Part shown: positions 19,368 through 27,487 of the stretch, piece after piece
Position numbering within the stretch: position 1 is the stretch's first letter
Layout of the letters: every line of letters starts with the position of its first letter
Translations under genes and position numbers: made by a program
Notes under the pieces: model-generated
Databases searched by the model: none
Told to the model about the DNA's origin: nothing
The model's input: only the letters and a program-made list of their open reading frames with translations
NCBI GenBank assembly: GCA_020725525.1
Contig: DYEX01000077.1
Span: forward strand, 62,001-126,000
Origin: Desulfovirgula sp.
GTDB lineage: Bacteria; Bacillota; Desulfotomaculia; Desulfotomaculales; Desulfovirgulaceae
Direction of reading: 5' to 3'
Length of the DNA stretch: 64,000 nt

Positions 19368-20125
19368 ACACTCCCAAGCGGCTTTTCTTAGGGCTTTTAG
19401 GGGCCAGTCTGGTGATCGTGGCCTTGCTGGTGGTGGGTACCTGGTATTTGATTTTTAATCCTGCCCGTTCAGTGGCCTACCAGGTGATCCTTTTTACCAT
19501 GGTTTCCCTGCTGGTGGGGATCATGTTCTTGGCTTTTGGGGGCCTGGCTGGTATTGTCATTACCCTTTTAGCAGCCCGTACCTTTGAACCCCTGCAGGGG
19601 CCCATTCGGGTGGCCGTAAACCTGTTTTTTCCGGTGGCCCTGGTACTCGGGCGCCTGCTGCACATTGATCCGGATCGGATCAAAAGATCCTTTATTGAAG
19701 TAAACAACCAGCTGGTACACGCCCGGCATTTGAAGGTTCAGCCCAAAGAATTGCTCGTGCTGGTACCCCACTGTTTGCAGTACAGTGAGTGTCCCCATAA
19801 AATTACGGTTCATGTGGATAACTGCCGCCGCTGTGGGAGATGTTCTGTCAGCAGTTTGCTGGAACTAAAGGATAAATACGGTTTTAATTTGGGTTTGGCG
19901 ACGGGGGGTACCCTGGCCCGCAAATATGTGCGGGAATATCATCCCCGGGCGATTGTTGCCGTTGCCTGTGAACGGGATTTGACCAGCGGCATTCTGGACA
20001 GCAACCCTATTCCCGTTCTGGGGGTAACCAACGAGCGCCCCTGTGGCCCCTGTTTCAATACCTGCGTATCCCTACCTTTGGTGGAGGGAGCCATTCGCTA
20101 CTTTTACGGGTTGGATAAGGAGTGA
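19364..20125 (+). CDS. DUF116 membrane protein with cysteine clusters
   Basis: Uncharacterised family (DUF116). The 253-residue protein has two predicted N-terminal membrane helices (about residues 7-30 and 38-66), then a cytoplasmic part with cysteines in CPHKITVHVDNCRRCGRC and in ERPCGPCFNTC, suggesting a metal or Fe-S site. The VAVACERDLTSGI segment is typical of the family. The start ATG overlaps the fmt stop codon by four bases. Genes of this family are often next to fmt and rsmB in Clostridia, by recollection, but the function is unknown. Redox sensing or a maturation role is speculation. Confidence 0.82.
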   Translation: MNTPKRLFLGLLGASLVIVALLVVGTWYLIFNPARSVAYQVILFTMVSLLVGIMFLAFGGLAGIVITLLAARTFEPLQGPIRVAVNLFFPVALVLGRLLHIDPDRIKRSFIEVNNQLVHARHLKVQPKELLVLVPHCLQYSECPHKITVHVDNCRRCGRCSVSSLLELKDKYGFNLGLATGGTLARKYVREYHPRAIVAVACERDLTSGILDSNPIPVLGVTNERPCGPCFNTCVSLPLVEGAIRYFYGLDKE

Positions 20126-20131
20126 CTTACT

Positions 20132-21487
20132 TTGGCCCGGATCAATGCCCGGGAACTGGCTTTGAAAGTTTTACACGCCGTAGATGAGGAAGAGGCATAC
20201 GCCAACCTGGTTCTGGACCGGATTCTGGAACGCTACCGGCCTGATAAGCTGGACCGGGCTTTTGCGACTGAGCTGGCTTATGGTGTCCTGCGCCATTTAA
20301 ATACTCTGGACTGGCTCCTGGGACACTTCTTACGCCAACCCCTGGCCTCCCAGAACCCGTGGATCCGGAACATCCTTCGCCTGGGAGCTTATCAAATCAT
20401 GTATATGGATCGGGTACCTGACTCAGCGGCGGTCAATGAGTCTGCTGAACTGGCCCGCCGTTACGGCCATCCCGGGATGGTGGGTTTTGTGAACGGGGTG
20501 CTGCGTAACCTGGCCCGGCGGGGCAGGCAGATACCTTTTCCCGATCTAAATGACGACCCGGTTGCCCACATTTCCCTGCGTTACTCCCATCCAGCCTGGC
20601 TGGTCCGGCGCTGGCTTAAGGAATATGGACTAAAGGAAACGATAGCCCTCTGCCAGGCCAACAACGGGCCGGCTCCCAACACCATACGTACCAATACACT
20701 GAAGGTCAGCCGGGAGGAGTTAATGGAACGCTTAAGGGATGAGGGTGTGACGGCGGAGCCCACCTCCTTTGCTCCGGAAGGGTTGAAGGTAGCCGGTTTT
20801 CCTTCCCTGCACGGCTTTCCACCCTTTGAAGAGGGCCTGTTCTTCGTCCAGGACGAAAGCTCCATGCTGGTGGGGCATGCCCTGGCCCCTTTTCCAGGGA
20901 CACGGGTACTGGATACTGCTGCTGCTCCGGGCAGCAAGACCACTCACCTGGCCCAGTTGATGGGAGACAGGGGGGAAATAATTGCCCTGGACATCCACCC
21001 GCATAAGCTGACATTAATTGCAGCTAACTGCCGCCGGCTGGGTATCACCTGTATCCAACCCGTGAAGGGGGATGCCCGTCAACTCGGCCACCGCATGTGC
21101 GGGTGGGCCGATTTCGTCTTACTGGATGCTCCCTGTTCCGGCCTGGGGGTGCTCCGCCGGCGACCTGATGCCCGCTGGCGCAAAAAAGAGGCCTCCATTG
21201 CGGAAATGGCAGCCCTGCAAAAGGAGATGCTGGACGGGGTGGCACCCTGCCTGAAACCCGGCGGGGTGCTGGTATACAGCACCTGTACCATAACCCGGGA
21301 AGAAAATCTGGGTCAGGTGGAAGACTTTGTAACCCGCCATCCTGAGTTTGTATTGGAAGATCTTTCTGCCCTGCTGCCTGCCGGTCTGGACGACCAGGGA
21401 ACCCTGTCCCGGGGTTATATCCAGCTTCTACCGCACCGGCACGGGATGGACGGCTTTTTCATCGCCCGCCTGCGCAAAAGGGTCTAA
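20132..21487 (+). CDS. rsmB: 16S rRNA (cytosine-967-C5)-methyltransferase
   Basis: SAM-dependent enzyme methylating C967 of 16S rRNA. The 451-residue product has an N-terminal NusB-like RNA-binding domain (about 1-140, ARELALKVLHAVDEEEAYANLVLD...), then the Rossmann domain with DTAAAPGSKTTHLAQLM, and the two cysteines of m5C enzymes in LDAPCSGLGVLRR and the catalytic VYSTCTITREEN. The start is a TTG at 20132 with AAGGAGTG before it, six bases after the previous stop. It belongs to the def-fmt-rsmB translation block. rlmN follows after a gap with its own promoter-like sequence. Confidence 0.95.
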   Translation: MARINARELALKVLHAVDEEEAYANLVLDRILERYRPDKLDRAFATELAYGVLRHLNTLDWLLGHFLRQPLASQNPWIRNILRLGAYQIMYMDRVPDSAAVNESAELARRYGHPGMVGFVNGVLRNLARRGRQIPFPDLNDDPVAHISLRYSHPAWLVRRWLKEYGLKETIALCQANNGPAPNTIRTNTLKVSREELMERLRDEGVTAEPTSFAPEGLKVAGFPSLHGFPPFEEGLFFVQDESSMLVGHALAPFPGTRVLDTAAAPGSKTTHLAQLMGDRGEIIALDIHPHKLTLIAANCRRLGITCIQPVKGDARQLGHRMCGWADFVLLDAPCSGLGVLRRRPDARWRKKEASIAEMAALQKEMLDGVAPCLKPGGVLVYSTCTITREENLGQVEDFVTRHPEFVLEDLSALLPAGLDDQGTLSRGYIQLLPHRHGMDGFFIARLRKRV

Positions 21488-21544
21488 ACCCAAAACCATT
21501 GTCGCCATAACCAACGATGGGCAAGGGGTAAAGGCGGTAGTATT

Positions 21545-21575
21545 TGTAAGGTTTTAGCCTCAAGTATGATATAAT
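21545..21575 (+). promoter_or_regulatory. Probable sigma-A promoter for rlmN
   Basis: TATAAT at 21570-21575 is a perfect -10 box in an A+T-rich patch 29 bases before the first rlmN ATG. The best -35 is TTGTAA at 21545-21550, with a rather long spacing of 19. The region between rsmB and rlmN (116 bases) has no other feature, so this may start a new transcript for rlmN and the signalling genes behind it. Confidence 0.5.
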
Positions 21576-21603
21576 ATTTTATGGTAGGTAATGTCGACGA
21601 AAG

Positions 21604-22653
21604 ATGGGGAACACGGCCATGATTAATTTAAAGGACTTCACCCTTGATCAGATAAAAGATCTTTTAGACCGGTTGGGGGAGCCACCTTACCGGGCCATAC
21701 AGCTGGCCCGCTGGCTTTTTCAGCGGGGTTGCCTATCCTGGGACGAGATGAGCGATTTGCCCAAAGATTTGCGGGCAAGGCTAAAAGAGTTTACCCATTT
21801 GCAAGGGCTGACGATAGTCCAAAAACGGGTTTCCCACCGGGGGGATACCATTAAATACCTCTTTGGCCTGGCTGACGGGCAGGCCGTGGAAAGTGTGTTC
21901 ATGCGACACCTGTACGGACGTTCCGCCTGCATTTCCACCCAGGTGGGTTGCCGCATGGGTTGCCGTTTTTGTGCGTCCACCATCGGCGGGCTCATTCGCA
22001 ACCTCTCGCCGGGGGAAATGTACGATCAGGTTTTGGCCATGCAGTCCGATGTGGGGGAAAGGATAAGCCATGTGGTGCTCATGGGTTCCGGGGAACCCCT
22101 GGATAACTTTGACCATACCATGGTTTTTCTCGAACACCTTACTGCACCTTACGGTTTGCATATCGGATACCGGCATATTACCCTCTCTACCTGCGGAGTA
22201 GTACCGGGGATTTTAAAACTGGCCCGTCGGCGCCTGCCCCTTACCCTGGCCGTTTCCCTGCACGCCCCCAACGATGAACTGCGTAACCGGCTGGTACCCA
22301 TCAACCGGCGCCATCCCCTGGAGGAACTTATACCAGCCTGCCAGGAGTACACAAAATTGACAGGCCGGCGCATTACCTTTGAATACGCTCTTCTGTCCGG
22401 AGTAAACGATAGTTCCCGCTGTGCCCTGCAGCTGACCCGGCTGGTGAGGGGGTTGCTTTGCCATATTAATCTCATTCCGGCCAATCCGGTAACCGGAAGG
22501 GATTTTTCTCGCACACCTCCGGCACGGGTACACCGCTTCAAAAAGATACTGGAAAAGGCCGGGCTTTCGGTAACGGTGCGGCGGGAACTGGGCAGTGATA
22601 TTGACGCCGCGTGCGGACAACTGCGGCGCCGGGTCATCGCACTGAATGGATAG
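21604..22653 (+). CDS. rlmN: 23S rRNA (adenine-2503-C2)/tRNA methyltransferase RlmN
   Basis: Radical SAM enzyme that adds the C2 methyl to A2503 of 23S rRNA and A37 of some tRNAs. The cluster motif CxxxCxxC is in CRMGCRFCASTIGG. The conserved GSGEPLDNF and the C-terminal cysteine in DIDAACGQL, needed for the covalent intermediate, are visible. Length is 349 residues from the ATG at 21604; a second ATG at 21619 (344 residues) has a GGGGA about eight bases upstream and is also plausible. The gene overlaps the open frame of the following FHA gene, so coupling is likely. Confidence 0.95.
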   Translation: MGNTAMINLKDFTLDQIKDLLDRLGEPPYRAIQLARWLFQRGCLSWDEMSDLPKDLRARLKEFTHLQGLTIVQKRVSHRGDTIKYLFGLADGQAVESVFMRHLYGRSACISTQVGCRMGCRFCASTIGGLIRNLSPGEMYDQVLAMQSDVGERISHVVLMGSGEPLDNFDHTMVFLEHLTAPYGLHIGYRHITLSTCGVVPGILKLARRRLPLTLAVSLHAPNDELRNRLVPINRRHPLEELIPACQEYTKLTGRRITFEYALLSGVNDSSRCALQLTRLVRGLLCHINLIPANPVTGRDFSRTPPARVHRFKKILEKAGLSVTVRRELGSDIDAACGQLRRRVIALNG

Positions 22654-22666
22654 GGAGGAAGACCTG

Positions 22667-23446
22667 ATGGGACTCTTTTCCGGCCTAGAAGGCAGTTTGG
22701 AAAAATATATTGAGGGGTTCTTCCGGGATAAATTTAAAGGCCGGGTGCAACCGTTGGAAATGGCCAAACGACTGGCCCGGGAAATGCGGGACCGCAAGCG
22801 GGTGAGCATCAGCCGGGTTTATGCACCCAACGAGTATACTATTTATTTGCACCCGGAGGATTACCGCGCGGTTTCTTCCATTGCTCCGCTTCTGGCCGGA
22901 GAGTTGCAGGACTACCTCATCCAGAAGGCACGGGAAAAAAATTTTACCCTGGTGGCACCTCCCCGGGTAGAAATCCAGGAAGATGCCGCTGTGGTTGAAG
23001 GACAAATGCGCATCGAGGGGCGCTTTGGGGAAGCCGTTTGCACAACTGGCGAAGAAGGAGATCGCCCGGTCATTGCCAGGGAAGGGGAGTTTGAGGATAC
23101 CCTGGAATATCAACCGGCCCGGCACACTGCCCCGGTACCGGTGGTCCCCCCGGGACCCAGGGCCCGCCTGGTGGTGACAGCCGGTCCGCAGGAAGGAAAG
23201 GTTTTCCCCCTGCAAACCACCACCATGGTCATCGGGCGCCGGGATACCTGCGACGTGGTCTTAAGCGATAGCAGTGTTTCCCGCCGCCACGCCCAGCTGG
23301 AATACCGGGGAGGAGAGTATGTACTTACAGATCTGGGCAGTACCAATGGTGTTTATGTTAATGGAGTACGGGTGCATGCAAAGGTTTTAGCACCGGGGGA
23401 TACCATTAAAATGGGTGCCACCCTGTGTGTTTTTGAGGTGGAATGA
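22667..23446 (+). CDS. FHA-domain protein with DUF3662 N-terminus (FhaA type)
   Basis: Phosphothreonine-binding adaptor of the actinobacterial FhaA type. The 259-residue protein has a DUF3662 region at about 1-110 (GLEGSLEKYIEGFFRDKFKG..., ISRVYAPNEYTIYL), a linker, and a C-terminal FHA domain at about 175-255 with VIGRRDTCDVVLSD, SVSRRHAQLEY and DLGSTNGVYVNG. In Mycobacterium the homologue binds phosphorylated proteins controlling peptidoglycan synthesis. The ATG at 22667 follows AGGGAGG; the frame opens earlier inside rlmN. It is followed without gap by a second FHA protein, a phosphatase, RodA, PBP2 and a kinase, which supplies the probable partners. Confidence 0.88.
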   Translation: MGLFSGLEGSLEKYIEGFFRDKFKGRVQPLEMAKRLAREMRDRKRVSISRVYAPNEYTIYLHPEDYRAVSSIAPLLAGELQDYLIQKAREKNFTLVAPPRVEIQEDAAVVEGQMRIEGRFGEAVCTTGEEGDRPVIAREGEFEDTLEYQPARHTAPVPVVPPGPRARLVVTAGPQEGKVFPLQTTTMVIGRRDTCDVVLSDSSVSRRHAQLEYRGGEYVLTDLGSTNGVYVNGVRVHAKVLAPGDTIKMGATLCVFEVE

Positions 23447-23964
23447 TGCTGGATCTTGTCCTGACCTTCCTGCGCTATTTTTTCCTTTTTTTGCTCTATG
23501 CTTTTCTGTTTGCGGTAGTCCGCCAGATGTTCCGGGGGTTGCGGGGAAACCCGGTAATGGCTACCTCCGCTGGCGGGGGGATCTCCAGCAGTGAAAAAAA
23601 ATCCTTTCCCAGTCTACGGGAAGCCAGCATCCCCAAGCCCGGCGCGCGGCTGGTGGTCATAGCCAGTCCTGATCCCCGGCTGGAAAAGGGGATGACCTTT
23701 TACCTGAGGGAAAGGATTACCCTGGGCCGGGGGGAAAACAACGACCTGGTTATTGCCGATCCTTTTTCCTCACAGGAGCATGCGGTCATTTTTTCGCGGG
23801 ATGACCAGTACTGGGTACAGGATCTGGGCAGTCTAAACGGTACCTATCTTAATGAGGTGCGCCTGGAACGGCCCACCGTTCTGGCCGATGGCGACCGTTT
23901 ACGTATCGGCGGTGTTACCTTTCAGTTTGTGAGGTGGGCTTATGAAGTGGAGTCAAGCCAGTGA
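23446..23964 (+). CDS. Membrane-anchored FHA-domain protein (FhaB type)
   Basis: Second FHA adaptor. The 172-residue product starts with one membrane helix (about residues 3-27, LVLTFLRYFFLFLLYAFLFAVV), then a short linker and a C-terminal FHA domain with TLGRGENNDLVIADPFSSQEHAVI and DLGSLNGTYLNE. It thus presents a phosphothreonine reader at the membrane. GAGGTGG precedes a pair of ATG codons at 23443 and 23446; the second has the better spacing. The gene overlaps both neighbours by a few bases. It is most like actinobacterial FhaB/FipA in length and layout, which links the kinase to cell-wall growth and division. Confidence 0.87.
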   Translation: MLDLVLTFLRYFFLFLLYAFLFAVVRQMFRGLRGNPVMATSAGGGISSSEKKSFPSLREASIPKPGARLVVIASPDPRLEKGMTFYLRERITLGRGENNDLVIADPFSSQEHAVIFSRDDQYWVQDLGSLNGTYLNEVRLERPTVLADGDRLRIGGVTFQFVRWAYEVESSQ

Positions 23965-24658
23965 TGCAGGCCTGGTACGGCGAGTAAATGAAGATTGCCT
24001 GTGTATTGAACCCGGTTTAGGTTTGTTTGCCGTGGCCGATGGTATGGGCGGCCATCAGGCCGGCGAAATTGCCAGCCGGATGGCCACAGCTGAGCTGGTG
24101 CGCTTCCTTAAGTCTCACTTCTCCCATCGTGCTGATCCGGGAAAAATACTGGTACAGGGCGTCCAGGCAGCCAACCGGATGGTTTATCAGTTATCCTGCA
24201 GCCACGCCAGTTACCGGGGCATGGGCACCACATTGACCGCGGTGTTGGTCAGGAAAGAAAATCTTTACCTGGCCCATGTGGGGGATAGCCGCATATACCT
24301 GTTGCGCAGGGGCAAAATGCAGCAACTTACCCAAGATCATTCTCTGGTACAGGAGTTGGTCCGCCTGGGAGGTTTGAGTGAAGAACAGGCCCGTCATCAT
24401 CCCCAGCGCAATGTACTGACCAGGGCTCTGGGTATCGAACCCAGAGTGGAGGTAGACTGCGGGCAGGTGAGACTCCAGGAAGGGGATCGGGTGCTCCTGT
24501 GTACCGACGGCCTGACGGTACATTTATCTCCTGAAGAAATAGGCATGCTGGTAGAGCAAATCCCCGACCTGGACCGGGCCGTAAGTGTGCTGGTGCAGAC
24601 TGCCCTGGAGCGGGGTGGCAGTGATAACATTACCGTGATATTGATGGCGGTGGAATGA
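23942..24658 (+). CDS. prpC: PP2C-family serine/threonine phosphatase
   Basis: Metal-dependent phosphatase that reverses PASTA-kinase phosphorylation (PrpC/Stp/PstP). The 238-residue protein has the PP2C metal motifs: RRVNEDCL, AVADGMGGHQAGEIAS, LAHVGDSRIYLL, CTDGLT and GGSDNIT, in order. It is cytoplasmic and lacks the membrane tail of mycobacterial PstP. The start ATG has GAGGTG six bases upstream and lies inside the end of the FHA gene. The kinase it opposes is encoded three genes downstream, with RodA and PBP2 genes in between. Confidence 0.94.
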   Translation: MKWSQASDAGLVRRVNEDCLCIEPGLGLFAVADGMGGHQAGEIASRMATAELVRFLKSHFSHRADPGKILVQGVQAANRMVYQLSCSHASYRGMGTTLTAVLVRKENLYLAHVGDSRIYLLRRGKMQQLTQDHSLVQELVRLGGLSEEQARHHPQRNVLTRALGIEPRVEVDCGQVRLQEGDRVLLCTDGLTVHLSPEEIGMLVEQIPDLDRAVSVLVQTALERGGSDNITVILMAVE

Positions 24659-24660
24659 TT

Positions 24661-25998
24661 ATGAAAATGTTTTCCCCGAGGGTGCACCACTTGCGGGCCG
24701 TCGAAGGAAAGTTGCTCTTCCTGGCCGGAGCTTATTTGTTGGCCGGGGCGGGAGTACTTTATTTCCTGAAACCTGCTCCGTCCACCGCGGTGGTACTGGT
24801 GGGGGCGCTGATCACCATCGCGGTCTTCTGGGGTCTCCACCTTTTCTGGCTGCGGACCGGCTTTGCCGGGGATCCCTTTTTACTCCCGCTGGTAGCCGTA
24901 TTTTCTTCGACCAGCCTGGTTTTTCTTTATCGTTTAAATCCGGCTTACGCGATTCGCCAGTTTGTCTGGTTAATGGTCGGCCTGGTTACCCTTTTGTTGA
25001 TTACCCGATTGCCTCTTCGTTACCGGGTACTGGCCGATTATAAGTATCTTTATACCCTGACCGGAGTAATCGGCCTTTTACTACCCATCTTTTTTGGCGT
25101 GGAGCAGGGGGGAGCAAAAAGCTGGCTGGACCTGGGATTGTTTCAAGTGCAGCCCTCGGAGTTCGTGAAAATCCTGCTGGTGCTTTTTATGGCTGCCTTT
25201 CTGGCCGAAAACCGCCTGGCCCTTGCTGAAGGCAGCCGGACAGTAATGGGCATAGCGCTACCGGCCCCACAGGAATGGGGCCCTTTACTGGTCATGTGGG
25301 GCATTTCCCTTTTGCTGCTCATCTTTCAAAAGGACCTGGGAGCGGCGTTGATTTATTTTAGCACCTTTTTAGCCATGGTTTACGCCAGCACCGCCCGGAT
25401 TGCCTATGTATGCCTGGGTGGAGCACTCTTTTTAGCCGGGGCGGCAGGCAGTTATGCCCTCTTTGAGCACGTGCGGATGCGGGTGGAAGTATGGCTCAAT
25501 CCCTGGCAGTACGTGGAAACTGCCGGTTACCAGGTAGTGCAATCCCTCTTTGCCCTTGCTGCCGGTGGTCTCTCCGGGTCTGGACTGGGAGCCGGTTTGC
25601 CCCTGTTTATACCTGCAGTGCATACGGACTTTATTTTTTCGGCTATCACGGAGGAATTGGGACTGGCGGGCGGTCTTGCCCTATTGATCATTTACATGCT
25701 TTTTGTCTACCGGGGATTTGTGATTGCCCTGGGTGCAAGGGATGATTTTGCTTCCCTGCTGGCAGCAGGGTTTACCGCCTTAATGGGACTGCAGACCTTT
25801 ATCATTATTGCCGGAGTGACTAAACTGTTGCCTTTAACTGGCGTCACTTTGCCCTTTGTCAGCTATGGCGGTAGTTCCCTGGTGGCCAATTTCATCATCC
25901 TTGGCCTGTTGTTAAATATATCCCACGAGACACAGCTAGTTAATAATACTTCAGGACCAATAGACTTTTCAAGTAACTATTGGCGGGGTAGAAGATGA
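24661..25998 (+). CDS. FtsW/RodA/SpoVE-family peptidoglycan polymerase
   Basis: SEDS-family membrane glycosyltransferase that polymerises lipid II. About 445 residues with roughly ten to twelve membrane helices. Family landmarks are seen: GGAKSWLDLGLFQVQPSEFVKI, QKDLGAALIYF, the large extracellular loop, and LPFVSYGGSSLVANF near the end. The paired PBP2 gene overlaps its end, as expected for a SEDS-bPBP pair. RodA or FtsW cannot be separated by sequence alone; the match to the actinobacterial pstP-rodA-pbpA order favours RodA. ATG codons at 24655 and 24661 are both possible; the second has better spacing from GGTGG. Confidence 0.92.
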   Translation: MKMFSPRVHHLRAVEGKLLFLAGAYLLAGAGVLYFLKPAPSTAVVLVGALITIAVFWGLHLFWLRTGFAGDPFLLPLVAVFSSTSLVFLYRLNPAYAIRQFVWLMVGLVTLLLITRLPLRYRVLADYKYLYTLTGVIGLLLPIFFGVEQGGAKSWLDLGLFQVQPSEFVKILLVLFMAAFLAENRLALAEGSRTVMGIALPAPQEWGPLLVMWGISLLLLIFQKDLGAALIYFSTFLAMVYASTARIAYVCLGGALFLAGAAGSYALFEHVRMRVEVWLNPWQYVETAGYQVVQSLFALAAGGLSGSGLGAGLPLFIPAVHTDFIFSAITEELGLAGGLALLIIYMLFVYRGFVIALGARDDFASLLAAGFTALMGLQTFIIIAGVTKLLPLTGVTLPFVSYGGSSLVANFIILGLLLNISHETQLVNNTSGPIDFSSNYWRGRR

Positions 25999-27425
25999 AA
26001 ACGAACATCCGTCGGTTAAGTTACTTAATCCTCGGGTCCTTTGTTCTGCTGGGTTTCTATATTGGTTACGTGAATGTGTTCCTCGGTCCGGTCCTGGCCA
26101 CCGATCCCCATAACCGGCGGCTGGCGGTTTACGAGTCCAAGGTGCACCGTGGTACTATTTATGATCGCCGGGGAACGGTACTGGCACAAACCGACGGCGG
26201 AAGGCGCATCTACCCTCTGGGGCAGGATGCCGCCCAGGTAGTTGGTTTTATCTCCCAGCGCTACGGGCGGGTTGGGCTGGAATCGGCCTATGACCGTTAT
26301 CTTTTGGGTATGACCGAAAAAGACAAAATCGAAGTTATAATGGACCGCTTGCTCGGACGCCCCCGGGTGGGGAACGATGTGGTAGTGACCCTGGATGCCC
26401 GGCTGCAGCAACTGGCCATGCAGCTTTTAGGCAAGCGGCAGGGAGCAGTAGTGGCGCTGGATCCCCGGAACGGGGCCATTTTAGTCCTGGCCAGCAGTCC
26501 CAGCTTTAATCCTAACACTATCGATCACCCAGCCGGGCGCTCCTCCAGCGGTAAAGTTCTCACCCGTTACGATTTATTGCAACAGGACAAAGGAGCCCCG
26601 CTGCTGAACCGGGCTACCCAGGGGGCATATCCCCCCGGTTCAACCTTTAAATTAATCACCGCTGCCGGTGCCCTGACGACAAATCCAGAGGTAGCGAAAC
26701 GTATTTTTAATTGTCAGGGCAGCCTAATAATCGACGGCTTTCGACTCACCGATACTGCTGCCCATGGGTCGGTGGATTTTAACCGTGCTTTGGCTGTTTC
26801 CTGCAATACTACATTTGCCCGGTTGGGCCTGGAAGTGGGAGCAGAAAGGTTTTATCGGACCGCCCGGGCCTTTGGTTTGACTGGAGATCCCTGGACGGGC
26901 AATCCCCCTGAGGTTGCTTACCGGCCTGGGACCCTTACCCTTCCGGAGAAGATGAATAAACCTCAGCTGGCTTCCAGTGCCATCGGCCAGGGGGAGGTGC
27001 TGGTCAACCCGTTGCAAATGGCCCTGGTGGCCGCAGCCATTGCCAACAACGGGGTAATCATGCGTCCCCACCTTTTAGCCCGGGTGCAGGATCCCCGGGA
27101 AGGGGTACTCTTACAGACGGTGCCCAGGCCCTGGCTTACGGCGGTCAGTCCGGAAGTTGCCGGAATCATCAAAGAGGCCATGGTGGCCGTAGTGAGAGAG
27201 GGAACAGGTAAGGAGGCGGCCCTACCGGATATAACCGTAGCCGGCAAAACAGGCTCGGCCCAGAATCCAAAAGGCGATACCCATGCCTGGTTCGTCGGTT
27301 TTGCCCCGGCCGAGAGGCCCTCGGTGGTAGTAGTGGTAATTATCGAAAACGGTGGTGCCGGCGGGGCGGTGGCCGCCCCCGTGGCCCGGGAAATGATCCG
27401 GGCGGTACTGACTGCCGGCCCGTAG
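25995..27425 (+). CDS. pbpA: Class B penicillin-binding protein (PbpA/PBP2 type)
   Basis: DD-transpeptidase cross-linking peptidoglycan, partner of the SEDS protein before it. The 476-residue product has one N-terminal membrane anchor (about 8-30), the short N-terminal domain with RGTIYDRRGTVLAQ, and the transpeptidase domain with active-site STFK in YPPGSTFKLITAAGAL, SCN in VSCNTTFARLGL and KTGS in AGKTGSAQNP. It has no PASTA domains and is short, which fits the actinobacterial PbpA type. Its start ATG overlaps the stop codon of the SEDS gene by four bases, so the two are probably made in equal amounts. Confidence 0.93.
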   Translation: MKTNIRRLSYLILGSFVLLGFYIGYVNVFLGPVLATDPHNRRLAVYESKVHRGTIYDRRGTVLAQTDGGRRIYPLGQDAAQVVGFISQRYGRVGLESAYDRYLLGMTEKDKIEVIMDRLLGRPRVGNDVVVTLDARLQQLAMQLLGKRQGAVVALDPRNGAILVLASSPSFNPNTIDHPAGRSSSGKVLTRYDLLQQDKGAPLLNRATQGAYPPGSTFKLITAAGALTTNPEVAKRIFNCQGSLIIDGFRLTDTAAHGSVDFNRALAVSCNTTFARLGLEVGAERFYRTARAFGLTGDPWTGNPPEVAYRPGTLTLPEKMNKPQLASSAIGQGEVLVNPLQMALVAAAIANNGVIMRPHLLARVQDPREGVLLQTVPRPWLTAVSPEVAGIIKEAMVAVVREGTGKEAALPDITVAGKTGSAQNPKGDTHAWFVGFAPAERPSVVVVVIIENGGAGGAVAAPVAREMIRAVLTAGP

Positions 27426-27460
27426 TTTAGAATAAAATGGAATCGGAAAACCTAAACTAC
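27422..27460 (+). other. Intercistronic hairpin between pbpA and prkC
   Basis: GTAGTTTAG at 27422-27430 and CTAAACTAC at 27452-27460 form a perfect 9-bp stem with a 21-base loop. The left arm includes the pbpA stop codon. No T run follows, so it is not a standard terminator. It is the first gap after a chain of overlapping genes and could set mRNA stability or the ratio of kinase to wall enzymes. Confidence 0.45.
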
Positions 27461-27487
27461 CCAACCAAAACTTGAGGTGAACAAGTA

